DNA of 28,153 nt from an uncultured Alphaproteobacteria bacterium (GCA_937919435.1 CALFRR010000096.1:1-28153); one strand, 5' to 3'; shown: positions 8,040 to 16,309, counted from the first letter of the stretch. Notes: a model not told the origin generated them from the letters alone. Numbers and translations: made by a program.

Positions 8040-9515
8040 ATGAGCAGCACGACGATCGACACCCCGGAGACGATCGCCCGGGAGAGCTTCACCGACGCCG
8101 AGGCGGCGGTCGAGCGGCTCGCCCTGCTCTACGACCGCTCGATCGCCTTCCTGCGCGACCGCCTCGCCCGGCTCGGCGAGACCGGGGCGCCGGAGGGCCG
8201 CATCCGCGCCTTCTACCCGGAGATCCGGATCACCATAGACACCCACGCGCGCCTCGATTCGCGCCTCGCCTTCGGCTACGTCCAGGCGCCGGGAACCTAT
8301 GCGACCACGGTGACCCGGCCGGACCTGTTCCGCCACTATCTGATCGTGCAGATCGAGCAGCTCCTGAAGAACCACGGGGTCGGCGTCGAGATCGGCTGGT
8401 CGAGCCGGCCGATCCCGCTGCACTTCGCCCTGTCGAGCGACACCGCGCTGTCGTTCGAGATCTCCGAGACGCTGGGGCGGCCGCTGCGCGACGTGTTCGA
8501 CGTGCCCGACCTGCTGGTCACCGACGACACGATCGTCAACGGCACCCACGTCAGCCCCGACGGGGTCGGACCGCTCGCCCCGTTCACCGCGCCGCGGGTC
8601 GACTATTCGCTGGCCCGCCTCGCCCACTACACGGCGACCCGGCCGGAGCATTTCCAGAACTACGTGCTGTTCACCAACTATCAGTTCTACGTCGACGAGT
8701 TCGTCGCCTTCGCCCGCGCCGCGGTCGCCGAAGGCCGCGACGGCTACGAGAGCTTCGTCGAGCCGGGCAACGTCGTCACCCGCCACGGCTGGGCCGAACC
8801 CGAGGGTCTCGCCCCGGCCCGGCTGCCGCAAATGCCGGCCTATCACCTGACCCGGAAGGGCCATTCCGGGATCACCATGGTGAACATCGGCATCGGCCCG
8901 TCGAACGCCAAGACGATCACCGACCACGTCGCGGTGCTGCGCCCCCACGCCTGGGTGATGCTCGGCCACTGCGCAGGCCTCCGGAACACCCAGAAGCTCG
9001 GCGACTACGTGCTGGCCCACGCCTATGTCCGCGACGACCACGTGCTCGACGCCGACCTGCCCCTGTGGGCGCCGATCCCGGCGCTGGCCGAGATCCAGGT
9101 GGCGCTGGAACAGGCGGTCGCAGAGATCACCGGGCTGACCGGGTGGGAACTGAAGACGGTGATGCGGACCGGGACGGTCGCCACCATCGACAACCGCAAC
9201 TGGGAACTGCGCGACCAGCAGGAACTGATCGAGCGTTTCTCGCAGTCGCGCGCCATCGCCCTCGACATGGAATCGGCGACGATCGCGGCCAACGGCTTCC
9301 GCTTCCGGGTCCCCTACGGAACGCTGCTGTGCGTCTCCGACAAGCCGCTGCACGGCGAGTTGAAGCTGCCGGGAATGGCGACCGAATTCTATTCGCGTCA
9401 GGTCGGCCAGCACCTGAGGATCGGCATCCGGGCGATGGAGAAGCTCCGGGCGCAACCGGCCGAGAAGATCCATTCGCGCAAGCTCAGGAGCTTCGAGGAA
9501 GTGGCGTTCCAGTGA
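8040..9515 (+). CDS. amn: AMP nucleosidase
   Basis: A 491-residue cytosolic enzyme that hydrolyses AMP to adenine and ribose 5-phosphate, a purine salvage and energy-charge control reaction. The length matches E. coli Amn (about 484). An N-terminal regulatory domain (about 1-175, AMNp_N type, with the FYPEIRITID and YATTVTRPDLFRHYL segments) precedes a phosphorylase-like catalytic domain (about 290-480). In the latter are GPSNAKTITDHVAVLRPHAW, MLGHCAGLR, the ALDMESATIAANG strand and CVSDKPLHGE, with Asp434 as the likely base-contacting acid. The frame is open further upstream, but the ATG at 8040 is the first that gives family sequence, and GGAAAGG lies upstream. A hairpin follows the stop. 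The product ribose 5-phosphate might link it to the preceding HAD phosphatase, but that is speculation. Confidence 0.95.
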   Translation: MSSTTIDTPETIARESFTDAEAAVERLALLYDRSIAFLRDRLARLGETGAPEGRIRAFYPEIRITIDTHARLDSRLAFGYVQAPGTYATTVTRPDLFRHYLIVQIEQLLKNHGVGVEIGWSSRPIPLHFALSSDTALSFEISETLGRPLRDVFDVPDLLVTDDTIVNGTHVSPDGVGPLAPFTAPRVDYSLARLAHYTATRPEHFQNYVLFTNYQFYVDEFVAFARAAVAEGRDGYESFVEPGNVVTRHGWAEPEGLAPARLPQMPAYHLTRKGHSGITMVNIGIGPSNAKTITDHVAVLRPHAWVMLGHCAGLRNTQKLGDYVLAHAYVRDDHVLDADLPLWAPIPALAEIQVALEQAVAEITGLTGWELKTVMRTGTVATIDNRNWELRDQQELIERFSQSRAIALDMESATIAANGFRFRVPYGTLLCVSDKPLHGELKLPGMATEFYSRQVGQHLRIGIRAMEKLRAQPAEKIHSRKLRSFEEVAFQ

Positions 9516-9534
9516 GATCCCGGCCGTAGACGCG

Positions 9535-9568
9535 GAGAGGCCCCGGCGATCGCTCGTCGGGGCCTCTC
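9535..9568. terminator. Bidirectional hairpin between amn and the transporter gene
   Basis: GAGAGGCCCCG and CGGGGCCTCTC form a perfect 11-bp stem around a 12-base loop, 19 bases past the amn stop and 19 bases past the stop of the convergent transporter gene. Only a short pyrimidine stretch (TCTCGTT) follows on the plus strand, so efficiency is uncertain. Confidence 0.7.
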
Positions 9569-9587
9569 TCGTTCGACCACTACGGGA

Positions 9588-10907
9588 TCACTCCGCCGCT
9601 TCCGGCACCGCCTCGGCTTCGGTCACCGGGGCGTGGCCGCGCTCCAGCATCAGGAGCGCGAGAAGCGTCAGCGCCGAGCCGGCGGCCAGGTACCAGCCGA
9701 CCGCCGCCAGCCCGTGCGACACCGCCAGGGTGGTGGCGATGTAGGGGGCGAGCGAGGCGCCGAAGATGCCGGCGAGGTTGAAGGCGAGCGACGCGCCGGT
9801 GTAGCGCACCGAGACCGGGAACGGTTCGGCCAGCGCCGTGCCGAGCGGGCCATAGGTGAAGCCCATCAGCGAGAAACCGATCACCAGGAAGGCGAGCACC
9901 CCGAGGGTCGACCCGGAGCCGAAGATCGGCGCCAGCACGAAGCCGAAGACGACCATCGCCGCGGTGGTCCAGATCAGGGTGCGGGCGTAGCCGAAGCGGT
10001 CGGCGACCAGCGCCGAGACCGGGATCGTCAGTCCGAAGAAGGTGACGCCGACCAGTTGCAGCGGCAGGAAGCCCGACTTCGTATAGCCGAGCGCCGTCGT
10101 CCCCCAGTTCAGGGCGAAGACGGTCATGATGTAGAACAGCACGAAGGTGGCGATCGCACCGATCGTGCCCCACACCAGGAGCGCCTTATGCTCGGCGAAG
10201 ACCGCGGCGATCGGCACCTTGCGGCGCTCGGCCCGCTCCATCGCGGCGACGAAGTCGGGGGTCTCGGTCAGCCGGAGGCGGACCCAGAGGCCGACGATCA
10301 CCAGGATCGACGAGGCGATGAACGGCAGCCGCCAGCCCCAGGCGAAGAACTGCGCATCGGACAGGGCCGAGGCGAGCGTCAGGAAGGCACCGTTCGACAG
10401 GATGAAGCCGATCGGCGCGCCGAGCTGCGGGAACATGCCGTACCAGGCCCGCTTCTCCTTCGGCGCGTTCTCGGTGGCGAGCAGCACCGCGCCGCCCCAT
10501 TCGCCGCCGAGCCCGAGGCCCTGGCCGAGCCGGCACAGCGCCAGCAGCAGCGGCGCGGCGACGCCGACGGCGGCGTAGGTCGGCAGGAGGCCGATGGCGA
10601 TGGTCGACAGGCCCATGGTCATCAGCGCCGCGACCAGCGTCGCCTTGCGGCCGATGCGGTCGCCGAAATGGCCGAAGATCGCCGCGCCGATCGGCCGGGC
10701 GAAGAAGGCGATCGAGAAGGTGGCGAAGGACTGCAGCACCGCGGAGGCCGGATCGGACGCCGGGAAGAACAGCTTCGGGAACACGATCACCGCGGCAGTG
10801 GCGTAGATGTAGAAATCGAAGAACTCGATCGTCGTGCCGATCAGACTGGCGAACAGCACTCTGGCGGCAGAATTCGTGGTTCCGGAAGCGGAATTGACCG
10901 CGCTCAT
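9588..10907 (-). CDS. MFS transporter, metabolite:H+ symporter (MHS) family
   Basis: A 439-residue inner-membrane protein with about 12 hydrophobic segments. It has the hallmarks of the MHS family (ProP, KgtP, ShiA, YhjE relatives). The N-terminus reads SLIGTTIEFFDFYIY, the loop 2-3 motif is GHFGDRIGRKATL, a glycine-rich GLGLGGEWGGA follows, and RLRLTETPDF is in the central loop. The family imports carboxylates, osmolytes or shikimate with protons; the substrate cannot be read from sequence. The start at 10907 has GAGG eight bases upstream. It is a single-gene unit: a long non-coding region with dyads lies upstream, and a hairpin separates it from convergent amn. The C-terminal tail is acidic (Glu/Ala-rich). 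Confidence 0.92.
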   Translation of the reverse strand: MSAVNSASGTTNSAARVLFASLIGTTIEFFDFYIYATAAVIVFPKLFFPASDPASAVLQSFATFSIAFFARPIGAAIFGHFGDRIGRKATLVAALMTMGLSTIAIGLLPTYAAVGVAAPLLLALCRLGQGLGLGGEWGGAVLLATENAPKEKRAWYGMFPQLGAPIGFILSNGAFLTLASALSDAQFFAWGWRLPFIASSILVIVGLWVRLRLTETPDFVAAMERAERRKVPIAAVFAEHKALLVWGTIGAIATFVLFYIMTVFALNWGTTALGYTKSGFLPLQLVGVTFFGLTIPVSALVADRFGYARTLIWTTAAMVVFGFVLAPIFGSGSTLGVLAFLVIGFSLMGFTYGPLGTALAEPFPVSVRYTGASLAFNLAGIFGASLAPYIATTLAVSHGLAAVGWYLAAGSALTLLALLMLERGHAPVTEAEAVPEAAE

Positions 10908-10989
10908 CGTAAAACCCTCGTAGAGGTGGGCGACGACTCGGTCGCCGGGAGCGGTCTACCTATATGAACCGACATTCCTGTACAATTGC

Positions 10990-11009
10990 ATGTCCGGAAT
11001 AGCGGACAT
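10990..11009. promoter_or_regulatory. Perfect dyad upstream of the MHS transporter (candidate operator)
   Basis: ATGTCCG-N6-CGGACAT is a perfect inverted repeat 83-102 bases before the transporter start. Next to it, in transporter orientation, lie TTGTAC and TATAGG with a 15-base spacer, a possible weak sigma70 promoter. The 314-base non-coding stretch (10908-11221) also holds TTCCGAAG twice with a 14-base period (11085-11092, 11099-11106) and the gcv terminator. No regulator gene is adjacent. An operator role is inferred. Confidence 0.4.
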
Positions 11010-11116
11010 CCGACGAGCGGCATCGTCATCACCGGACGATCGATGCGATCGAATGCGTTCGGCTACGCAAAGTCTGGAATCTTCTTCCGAAGAACGACTT
11101 CCGAAGCCGTCGCGCG

Positions 11117-11155
11117 AAAAGAAAAAATCCCGCCCGAGAGGTCTCGGGCGGGATC
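11117..11155 (-). terminator. Rho-independent terminator of the gcv operon
   Basis: On the minus strand ATCCCGCCCGAG, a 4-base loop and CTCGGGCGGGAT form a perfect 12-bp stem followed by TTTTTTCTTTT. It lies about 65 bases past the gcvPB stop. This is the most convincing intrinsic terminator in the window. Confidence 0.9.
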
Positions 11156-11221
11156 GAACGGTTCGATCGGCGACGGGAATGCGGGACGATACCCGCAATC
11201 CCCGCCGCAGTGCGGGAAAAC

Positions 11222-12787
11222 TCACTCGGCCGCGGCCGGCTTCTCCCACTTCAGTTTCGGGGCACGGGCGGCGCGGGTCTCGTCGAGCCGGCGGCGCGGC
11301 GAGAAGCGCGGTGCGCCGGTGAACCGTTCGACGTCGCCGCCGGTCGCGGCGAAGACGAGGTCACGCAAGGTGGCGCAGAACAGATCGAGCGAGGCCTTCG
11401 ATTCGCTCTCGGTCGGCTCGATCAGCATCGCGCCGTGGACGACCAGCGGGAAATACATGGTCATCGGGTGGTAGCCCTCGTCGATCATCGCCTTGGCGAA
11501 GTCGAGGGTGGAGACGCCGGTGCCCTCCAGGAAGTGGTCGTCGAACAGCACCTCGTGCATCGACGGATGATCCGGGAAGGGCAGCGTCATCACGTCGGAG
11601 AGGCAGGCGCGGACGTAGTTGGCGGCGGTCACCGCGTCCTGCGACGCCTGACGCAGACCGTCGGCGCCGTGGCTGAGGATGTAGGCGAGGGCCCGGACGA
11701 ACATCCCCATCTGGCCGTGGAAGGCGGCGAGGCGACCGAACGGGGTCTCGCCGTCGGCGGTTCCCGCCGCGGTCTCGACCAGCACCGGCGCGCCGTCGAC
11801 CATCCGGACGAAGGGCAGCGGTGCGAAGGGGGCGAGGCGTTCGGACAGCACCACCGGACCGGCACCGGGTCCGCCACCGCCGTGCGGGGTGGAGAAGGTC
11901 TTGTGCAGGTTGATGTGCATGGCGTCGACGCCGAAGTCGCCGGGGCGGACCTTGCCGACGATCGCGTTGAAGTTGGCACCGTCGCAGTAGAAGTAGCCGC
12001 CGACGGCATGGATCGCCTCGGCGATCGCCGCCACCTCCGGCTCGAAGATGCCGCAGGTGTTGGGGTTGGTCAGCATGATCGCGCCGACCTCGTCGTCGAT
12101 CGCGGCCTTCACGTCGTCGACCGAGACGGTGCCGTCGGCCCGGGCCGGCACCGGCTTCACGCGGAAGCCGGCGAAGGCGGCGGTCGCCGGATTGGTGCCG
12201 TGGGCGCTCTCGGGAACGAGGACCACCGGCTTCACGAGCCCGCGCGCCTTCAGCGCGGCGCGGATCGCCAGCATGCCGGCGAGTTCGCCGTGGGCGCCGG
12301 CCTTCGGGCTCATCGCCACGGCGGCCATGCCGGTCAGTTCGGTGAGCCAGCGGCCGAGCTCGGCGACGAGATCGAGCGCACCGGCCACGGTGGAGACCGG
12401 CTGCAACGGATGGACGTCGGCGAAACCGGGAAGCCGCGCCATCTTCTCGCCGAGCCGCGGGTTGTGCTTCATCGTGCACGAGCCCAGCGGATAGAGGCCG
12501 GCGTCGATCGACCAGTTCTTCTGGGAGAGGCGGACGTAGTGGCGCATCGCCTCCGGCTCGGAGAGACCGGGCAGATCGAGGGCGGCCTTCCGGGCGAGAC
12601 CGCCGAGACGGGGACGGCGCCCCTGCGGCTCGGGCAGATCGACGCCGGTGACCTCGGGACGGCCGACCTCGAACAGCAGCGCCTCCTCGAGCTGGAGGGC
12701 GCGGTTGCCGGTGAAGGTGCCGCGCGGGGCGGCGGCGTCGGTGGTCGTGGCGGGACGGGAGGGGCGACCCTGATCGTTCATGGGCAT
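11222..12787 (-). CDS. gcvPB: Glycine dehydrogenase (decarboxylating), subunit 2 (P protein, C-terminal half)
   Basis: A 521-residue PLP-bearing subunit of the split P protein. With GcvPA it decarboxylates glycine and passes the aminomethyl group to lipoyl-GcvH. Conserved features visible are SQKNWSIDAGLYPLGSCTMKHNP near 88-110, PKAGAHGELAG, ESAHGTNPATA, the YCDGANFNA segment, and the PLP-binding Lys296 in NLHKTFSTPHGGGGPG. An N-terminal extension of about 25 Ala/Thr-rich residues precedes the conserved part. The start at 12787 has GGAGG seven bases upstream. It lies 15 bases behind gcvPA, so the two are translated from one message. It is the last gene before a strong terminator. The length is normal for the two-subunit form (single-chain GcvP is about 950 residues). 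Confidence 0.96.
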   Translation of the reverse strand: MPMNDQGRPSRPATTTDAAAPRGTFTGNRALQLEEALLFEVGRPEVTGVDLPEPQGRRPRLGGLARKAALDLPGLSEPEAMRHYVRLSQKNWSIDAGLYPLGSCTMKHNPRLGEKMARLPGFADVHPLQPVSTVAGALDLVAELGRWLTELTGMAAVAMSPKAGAHGELAGMLAIRAALKARGLVKPVVLVPESAHGTNPATAAFAGFRVKPVPARADGTVSVDDVKAAIDDEVGAIMLTNPNTCGIFEPEVAAIAEAIHAVGGYFYCDGANFNAIVGKVRPGDFGVDAMHINLHKTFSTPHGGGGPGAGPVVLSERLAPFAPLPFVRMVDGAPVLVETAAGTADGETPFGRLAAFHGQMGMFVRALAYILSHGADGLRQASQDAVTAANYVRACLSDVMTLPFPDHPSMHEVLFDDHFLEGTGVSTLDFAKAMIDEGYHPMTMYFPLVVHGAMLIEPTESESKASLDLFCATLRDLVFAATGGDVERFTGAPRFSPRRRLDETRAARAPKLKWEKPAAAE

Positions 12788-12802
12788 GGGTTTTCCTCCG
12801 GA

Positions 12803-14143
12803 TCAGAGCGCGGCGCGCAGGGCGGCGACGAGGGCGGCGCGGTCGTCCCGCGTCGTGGTCTCGGTGACGGCGACGATCAGGAGATCGTCGAGGCCGGCGC
12901 CGGGCAGCAGACGGGAGACCGGAACGCCGGCGAGGATGCGCTTCGCGGCGAGCTTCTCGACCAGCGCCGCGGCGTCGCCGGGCACGCGGATCGTGAACTC
13001 GTTGAACAGCGTGTCGCCGAGCACCTCGACGCCGGGCAGCGCGGCGAGCGAATCGGCGAGCTCGAGCGCCGCCTCGTGGTTGAGCAGGGCGAGCCGCCGC
13101 AGCCCGGTCTCGCCGAGCAGGCTCAGGTGGATCGAGAAGGCGAGCGCGCAGAGGCCGGAGTTGGTGCAGATGTTGGACGTCGCCTTTTCGCGGCGGATGT
13201 GCTGCTCGCGGGTGGAGAGCGTCAGCACGAAGCCGCGACGGCCGTCGGCATCGACGGTCTCGCCGGCGAGGCGGCCGGGCATCTGGCGGACGAACTTCTT
13301 CTTCGTGGCGAAGAGGCCGACGTAGGGGCCGCCGAAGCCGATCGGATTGCCGAGGCTCTGGCCTTCGGCGACGACGATGTCGGCGCCCTGGGCGCCCGGC
13401 GGTTCGATCGCGCCGAGCGACACGACTTCGGTGACCACGGCGACGAGCAGCGCGCCGACCGCGTGGGCCTTCTCGGCGATCGGAGCGAGGTCGATCAGAT
13501 GGCCGAAGACGCTGGGAGACTGGACGACGACGCAGGAGGTTTCCGCATCGATCGCCGCGAGGATGTCCTCGGTGCCGGTCGGATCGGGGGCGAGCGCGAC
13601 GACGGCGTCGCCGGCGGCCTCCGACAGGGTGTCGACGACGCCCGCGTAGTGCGGGTGGAGCCCGCCCGACAGTACCGCCTTCTTCCGTCCGGTCACTCGA
13701 TGGGCCATCAGCACGGCTTCGCCGGTGGCGGTCGAGCCGTCGTACATCGAGGCGTTGGCGACCTCCATGCCGAGCAGATTGGCGACCTGGGTCTGGAACT
13801 CGAACAGCACCTGGAGCGTGCCCTGGGCGATCTCCGGCTGATACGGCGTGTAGGAGGTCAGGAACTCGGAGCGCTGGATCAGGTGATCGACGGTCGCCGG
13901 GACGTGGTGGCGATAGGCGCCGGCACCGACGAAGAACGGCACGTCGCCGGCGACGATGTTCTTCGCCGCCATCCGGCCCATCAGCCGCTCGACGTCGAGT
14001 TCGCCCCGGCCCTTCGGCAGGTCGAGGACGCCGGGCAGGAGCTGGTCGGCGGGCACGTCGGCATAGAGCGCATCGACGTGGGGCACGCCGATGCGGGCGA
14101 GCATGTCGGCCCGGTCGGCATCGGTCAGAGGATGGTAGCGCAT
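12803..14143 (-). CDS. gcvPA: Glycine dehydrogenase (decarboxylating), subunit 1 (P protein, N-terminal half)
   Basis: A 446-residue first subunit of the split P protein of the glycine cleavage system. It opens MRYHPLTDADRADML-RIG, the usual GcvPA start, and contains LLPGVLDLPKGRGELDVER, FVGAGAYRHHVPATVDHL, TSYTPYQPEIAQGTLQVLFEFQT, MYDGSTATGEAVLMA and REKATSNICTNSGLCALA, all GcvP N-domain hallmarks. It lacks the PLP lysine of GcvPB, as expected, and forms the structural half of the active site. The frame remains open upstream across gcvH, but ATG 14143 gives the family N-terminus with GGAG ten bases before it. An 86-base gap separates it from gcvH. Confidence 0.96.
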   Translation of the reverse strand: MRYHPLTDADRADMLARIGVPHVDALYADVPADQLLPGVLDLPKGRGELDVERLMGRMAAKNIVAGDVPFFVGAGAYRHHVPATVDHLIQRSEFLTSYTPYQPEIAQGTLQVLFEFQTQVANLLGMEVANASMYDGSTATGEAVLMAHRVTGRKKAVLSGGLHPHYAGVVDTLSEAAGDAVVALAPDPTGTEDILAAIDAETSCVVVQSPSVFGHLIDLAPIAEKAHAVGALLVAVVTEVVSLGAIEPPGAQGADIVVAEGQSLGNPIGFGGPYVGLFATKKKFVRQMPGRLAGETVDADGRRGFVLTLSTREQHIRREKATSNICTNSGLCALAFSIHLSLLGETGLRRLALLNHEAALELADSLAALPGVEVLGDTLFNEFTIRVPGDAAALVEKLAAKRILAGVPVSRLLPGAGLDDLLIVAVTETTTRDDRAALVAALRAAL

Positions 14144-14229
14144 CGGTTCGGTGTCTCCGTCTCGCCCGAGGGCGGGCGATCTCCGGTCGCGGTCGAGGGG
14201 ACGGGCCGGAGCGGGCCGGCCCGGGCCGA

Positions 14230-14598
14230 TCAGAGCGTGGCGACGAAGGCGCGGTAGCCTTCCTCGTCCATCAGGTCGGAGAAGTCGGTGCCGTCGGCCG
14301 GGCGGATCTTCACGAACCAGCCGTCGGTCTCCGGCTCGAGGTTGACCAGACCGGGATCGTCGGTCAGCCGGCGGTTGGCCTCGATCACTTCGCCGTCGAT
14401 CGGCGAGAACACTTCGCTCGCCGCCTTGACCGATTCGACCACCGCCGCCTCGCCGCCCTTGGCGAGCGCCTTGCCGGGATCGGGCAGCTCGACGAAGACG
14501 ATGTCGCCGAGCTGTTCCTGGGCGTAGGCGGTGATGCCGAGGGTGGCGACGCCGGCGTCGACGACGAGCCACTCGTGATCCTTGGTGAAGTACTTCAT
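14230..14598 (-). CDS. gcvH: Glycine cleavage system H protein (lipoyl carrier)
   Basis: A 122-residue carrier that shuttles the methylamine group between P, T and L proteins on a lipoyl arm. It opens MKYFTKDHEWL and carries the lipoylation site Lys58 in VVESVKAASEV, followed by SPIDGEVIEAN and the DDPGLVN/DGWF segments typical of GcvH. The length is typical (about 120-130). The start at ATG 14598 has GGAG nine bases upstream. It sits between gcvT (128 bases before it) and gcvPA. Confidence 0.97.
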   Translation of the reverse strand: MKYFTKDHEWLVVDAGVATLGITAYAQEQLGDIVFVELPDPGKALAKGGEAAVVESVKAASEVFSPIDGEVIEANRRLTDDPGLVNLEPETDGWFVKIRPADGTDFSDLMDEEGYRAFVATL

Positions 14599-14726
14599 GG
14601 GACGGGTCTCCGGAGGGGACGTGACCTGGGAAATTCGGTGGATCTTCGGGAAGGCGGCCGTCGCCGCCGGGGCGGAGACGGGATCACTTCGGGAGGCGAT
14701 GCGCCGTGCCCCGGCGCGGGGTCGGT

Positions 14727-15857
14727 TCAGCGGCGGAAACGCGCGGGAACGAAGGGCAGCGCCGTCACCCGGGCGGGAAGCGCCCGGCCGCGGACCAGCA
14801 CGGCGAGTTCGGTGCCGGGGGCGGCATGGGCCGGGTCGACCCAGCCCATCGCGACGGGGCCGTCGACGGTCGGTCCGAAGCCGCCGGAAGTGACCCGGCC
14901 GACGATGGTGCCGTCGGGAGTGGCGATCTCGGCGCCGTCGCGGGCCGGCTGGCGACCGTCGAGCCGCAGGCCGACGCGCAGCCGCGAGGGGCCTTCGGCG
15001 ATCTCGCGGCGGATCCGGTCGGCGCCGGGGAAACCGCCGTCGAGCCGGCGGCGCTTCTGGATCGACCAGAGCAGACCGGCCTCGACCGGGCTCGAGGAGG
15101 GATCGATGTCGTGGCCGTGCAGGCAGAGGCCGCCTTCGAGGCGCAGGCTGTCGCGGGCGCCGAGGCCGATCGGCTTCGCCCGCTCGTCGGCGAGGATCGC
15201 GCCCCACAGGCGGGCGGCATCGTTCGCCGCGACCGAGATCTCGAAGCCGTCCTCGCCGGTGTAGCCGGAACGGGAGACGTCGACGGCGAGCCCGGCGAGG
15301 GTGATCGACCGGGTCTCCATGAACACCATGTCGGCGACGTTCCCGCCCAGACCGACCATCACCGCTTCCGCCTCGGGCCCCTGCAGGGCGAGGAGAGCGC
15401 GGTCGTCGAGAGTCGAGAGCGCGATCGAGGCCGGCAGATGCGCCCGCAGATGGGCCCAGTCGGCGGCCTTGTTGGAGGCGTTGACCACCAGGAACAGGGT
15501 GCCGTCGGCACCGACCGGGCGCGACACCATCAGGTCGTCGAGGATGCCGCCGGTCTCCGACAGGAACTGCGAATAGCGCTGGCGGCCGGGGGCGAGGCCG
15601 AGGACGTCGGCGGGCACCAGGGTCTCCAGCGCCGCGGCGACGGTGGCGTGGTCGGGACCGACGAGGAAGCCCTGGCCCATGTGGGAGACGTCGAACAGGC
15701 CGGCATGGGCCCGCGTCCACTGGTGCTCGGCGATGATCCCGGTCGGATACTGCACCGGCATGGCGTAGCCGGCGAAGGGCACCATCCGGCCGCCGAGGGC
15801 GACGTGGGCGGCGTGGAGGGGCGTTTCGAGAACGGTGGTGTCGTGGGACGCGCTCAT
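14727..15857 (-). CDS. gcvT: Glycine cleavage system aminomethyltransferase (T protein)
   Basis: A 376-residue tetrahydrofolate-dependent enzyme that releases ammonia from aminomethyl-lipoyl-GcvH and makes 5,10-methylene-THF. Features include the N-terminal MVPFAGYAMPVQYPTGIIAEH block, FDVSHMGQ, GRQRYSQFLSETGGILDDLMV, VNASNKAADW, the SGYTGEDGFEI motif and GLGARDSLRLEGGLCLHGHD, followed by the C-terminal beta-barrel (VTSGGFGPTV). The start at ATG 15857 is preceded by both GAGGAA and GGAG. It is the first gene of the gcv operon; the frame is open upstream through the riboswitch, but that extension is untranslated leader. A short dyad overlaps the ribosome-binding region. Confidence 0.96.
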   Translation of the reverse strand: MSASHDTTVLETPLHAAHVALGGRMVPFAGYAMPVQYPTGIIAEHQWTRAHAGLFDVSHMGQGFLVGPDHATVAAALETLVPADVLGLAPGRQRYSQFLSETGGILDDLMVSRPVGADGTLFLVVNASNKAADWAHLRAHLPASIALSTLDDRALLALQGPEAEAVMVGLGGNVADMVFMETRSITLAGLAVDVSRSGYTGEDGFEISVAANDAARLWGAILADERAKPIGLGARDSLRLEGGLCLHGHDIDPSSSPVEAGLLWSIQKRRRLDGGFPGADRIRREIAEGPSRLRVGLRLDGRQPARDGAEIATPDGTIVGRVTSGGFGPTVDGPVAMGWVDPAHAAPGTELAVLVRGRALPARVTALPFVPARFRR

Positions 15858-15859
15858 GG

Positions 15860-15881
15860 GACTCCGGTTCCTCGTCGAGTC
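15860..15881 (-). promoter_or_regulatory. Dyad overlapping the gcvT ribosome-binding site
   Basis: On the minus strand GACTC, 12 bases, GAGTC: the second arm covers the GGAG that lies four bases before the gcvT ATG, and the loop holds a second possible site, GAGGAA. It could be part of the riboswitch expression platform controlling translation. Both arms are also GANTC sequences. The stem is only 5 bp, so this is tentative. Confidence 0.3.
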
Positions 15882-15899
15882 GGGGCTGCGGGCGGCCCC

Positions 15900-16140
15900 T
15901 CGCGGGTCCGGACGCGCCCCCTCTGTCGGGAAGACCTGAGAGTTTCCCGGGACACCACCACGCCGAGCGCGATCGTGCGGACCGGTTACTCCTTCGGTGA
16001 GCCGTGAGCCTGCGCCCGCGGCTGCTTTCCAGAGTGTCGCTCGCCCCCGCGGTCCCATGGGCCTGAGAGTTTCCGGGGCGGTTTCTCCTTCGGCGCCGGA
16101 TCCCGCGATTTCTCGCCGGTCCGGGCTCTCCCGCCGGGGC
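15900..16140 (-). ncRNA. Tandem glycine riboswitch
   Basis: Two consecutive aptamers lie in the gcvT leader, minus strand. Aptamer I has CGGGAGAG (about 16126-16133), the core GCCGAAGGAG (16085-16094) and CTCTCAGG (16062-16069), and ends in ACTCTGGAAAGC near 16022. Aptamer II has ACCGAAGGAG (about 15989-15998) and CTCTCAGG (15935-15942) and closes near 15915. The paired GCCGAAGG...CTCTCAGG cores are diagnostic of glycine riboswitches, and the two-aptamer arrangement upstream of gcv genes is their classic setting, where glycine usually turns expression on. No obvious terminator/antiterminator with a U-tract follows, so control may be translational. Outer limits are approximate. Confidence 0.93.
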
Positions 16141-16203
16141 TGGTCACGAGGAGGGCCGGAACCCTCTCGCGAACGGGGCACGACTCCGACCCCGTCGCCG
16201 AGA

Positions 16204-16232
16204 TCGATAGCGACGCGGCCGGCCCCCGTCAA
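16204..16232 (-). promoter_or_regulatory. Sigma70-like promoter of the gcv operon
   Basis: On the minus strand TTGACG (-35, 16227-16232), a 17-base spacer and TATCGA (-10, 16204-16209). Predicted transcription starts near 16197, about 60 bases before the first aptamer core, which fits the riboswitch being the 5' part of the message. This explains most of the 505-base stretch without a gene (15858-16362). Confidence 0.7.
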
Positions 16233-16309
16233 CCTCGCCGTCGGCGTCCTCCCCGACGAAGCGGCGCGGAGATGGGCATGCCGCAACGACAGGCAACGGG
16301 CCGCACCGC

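Noticed and set aside
11210..14257. A 1015-residue plus-strand ORF
   Set aside because: Antisense to gcvPB and gcvPA, both with intact PLP-enzyme motifs. Long antisense frames arise here because stop codons are rare at this GC content.
15858..16286. In-frame upstream extension of gcvT (about 143 codons)
   Set aside because: This stretch is the promoter and tandem glycine riboswitch; the gcvT family N-terminus begins at the ATG at 15857.
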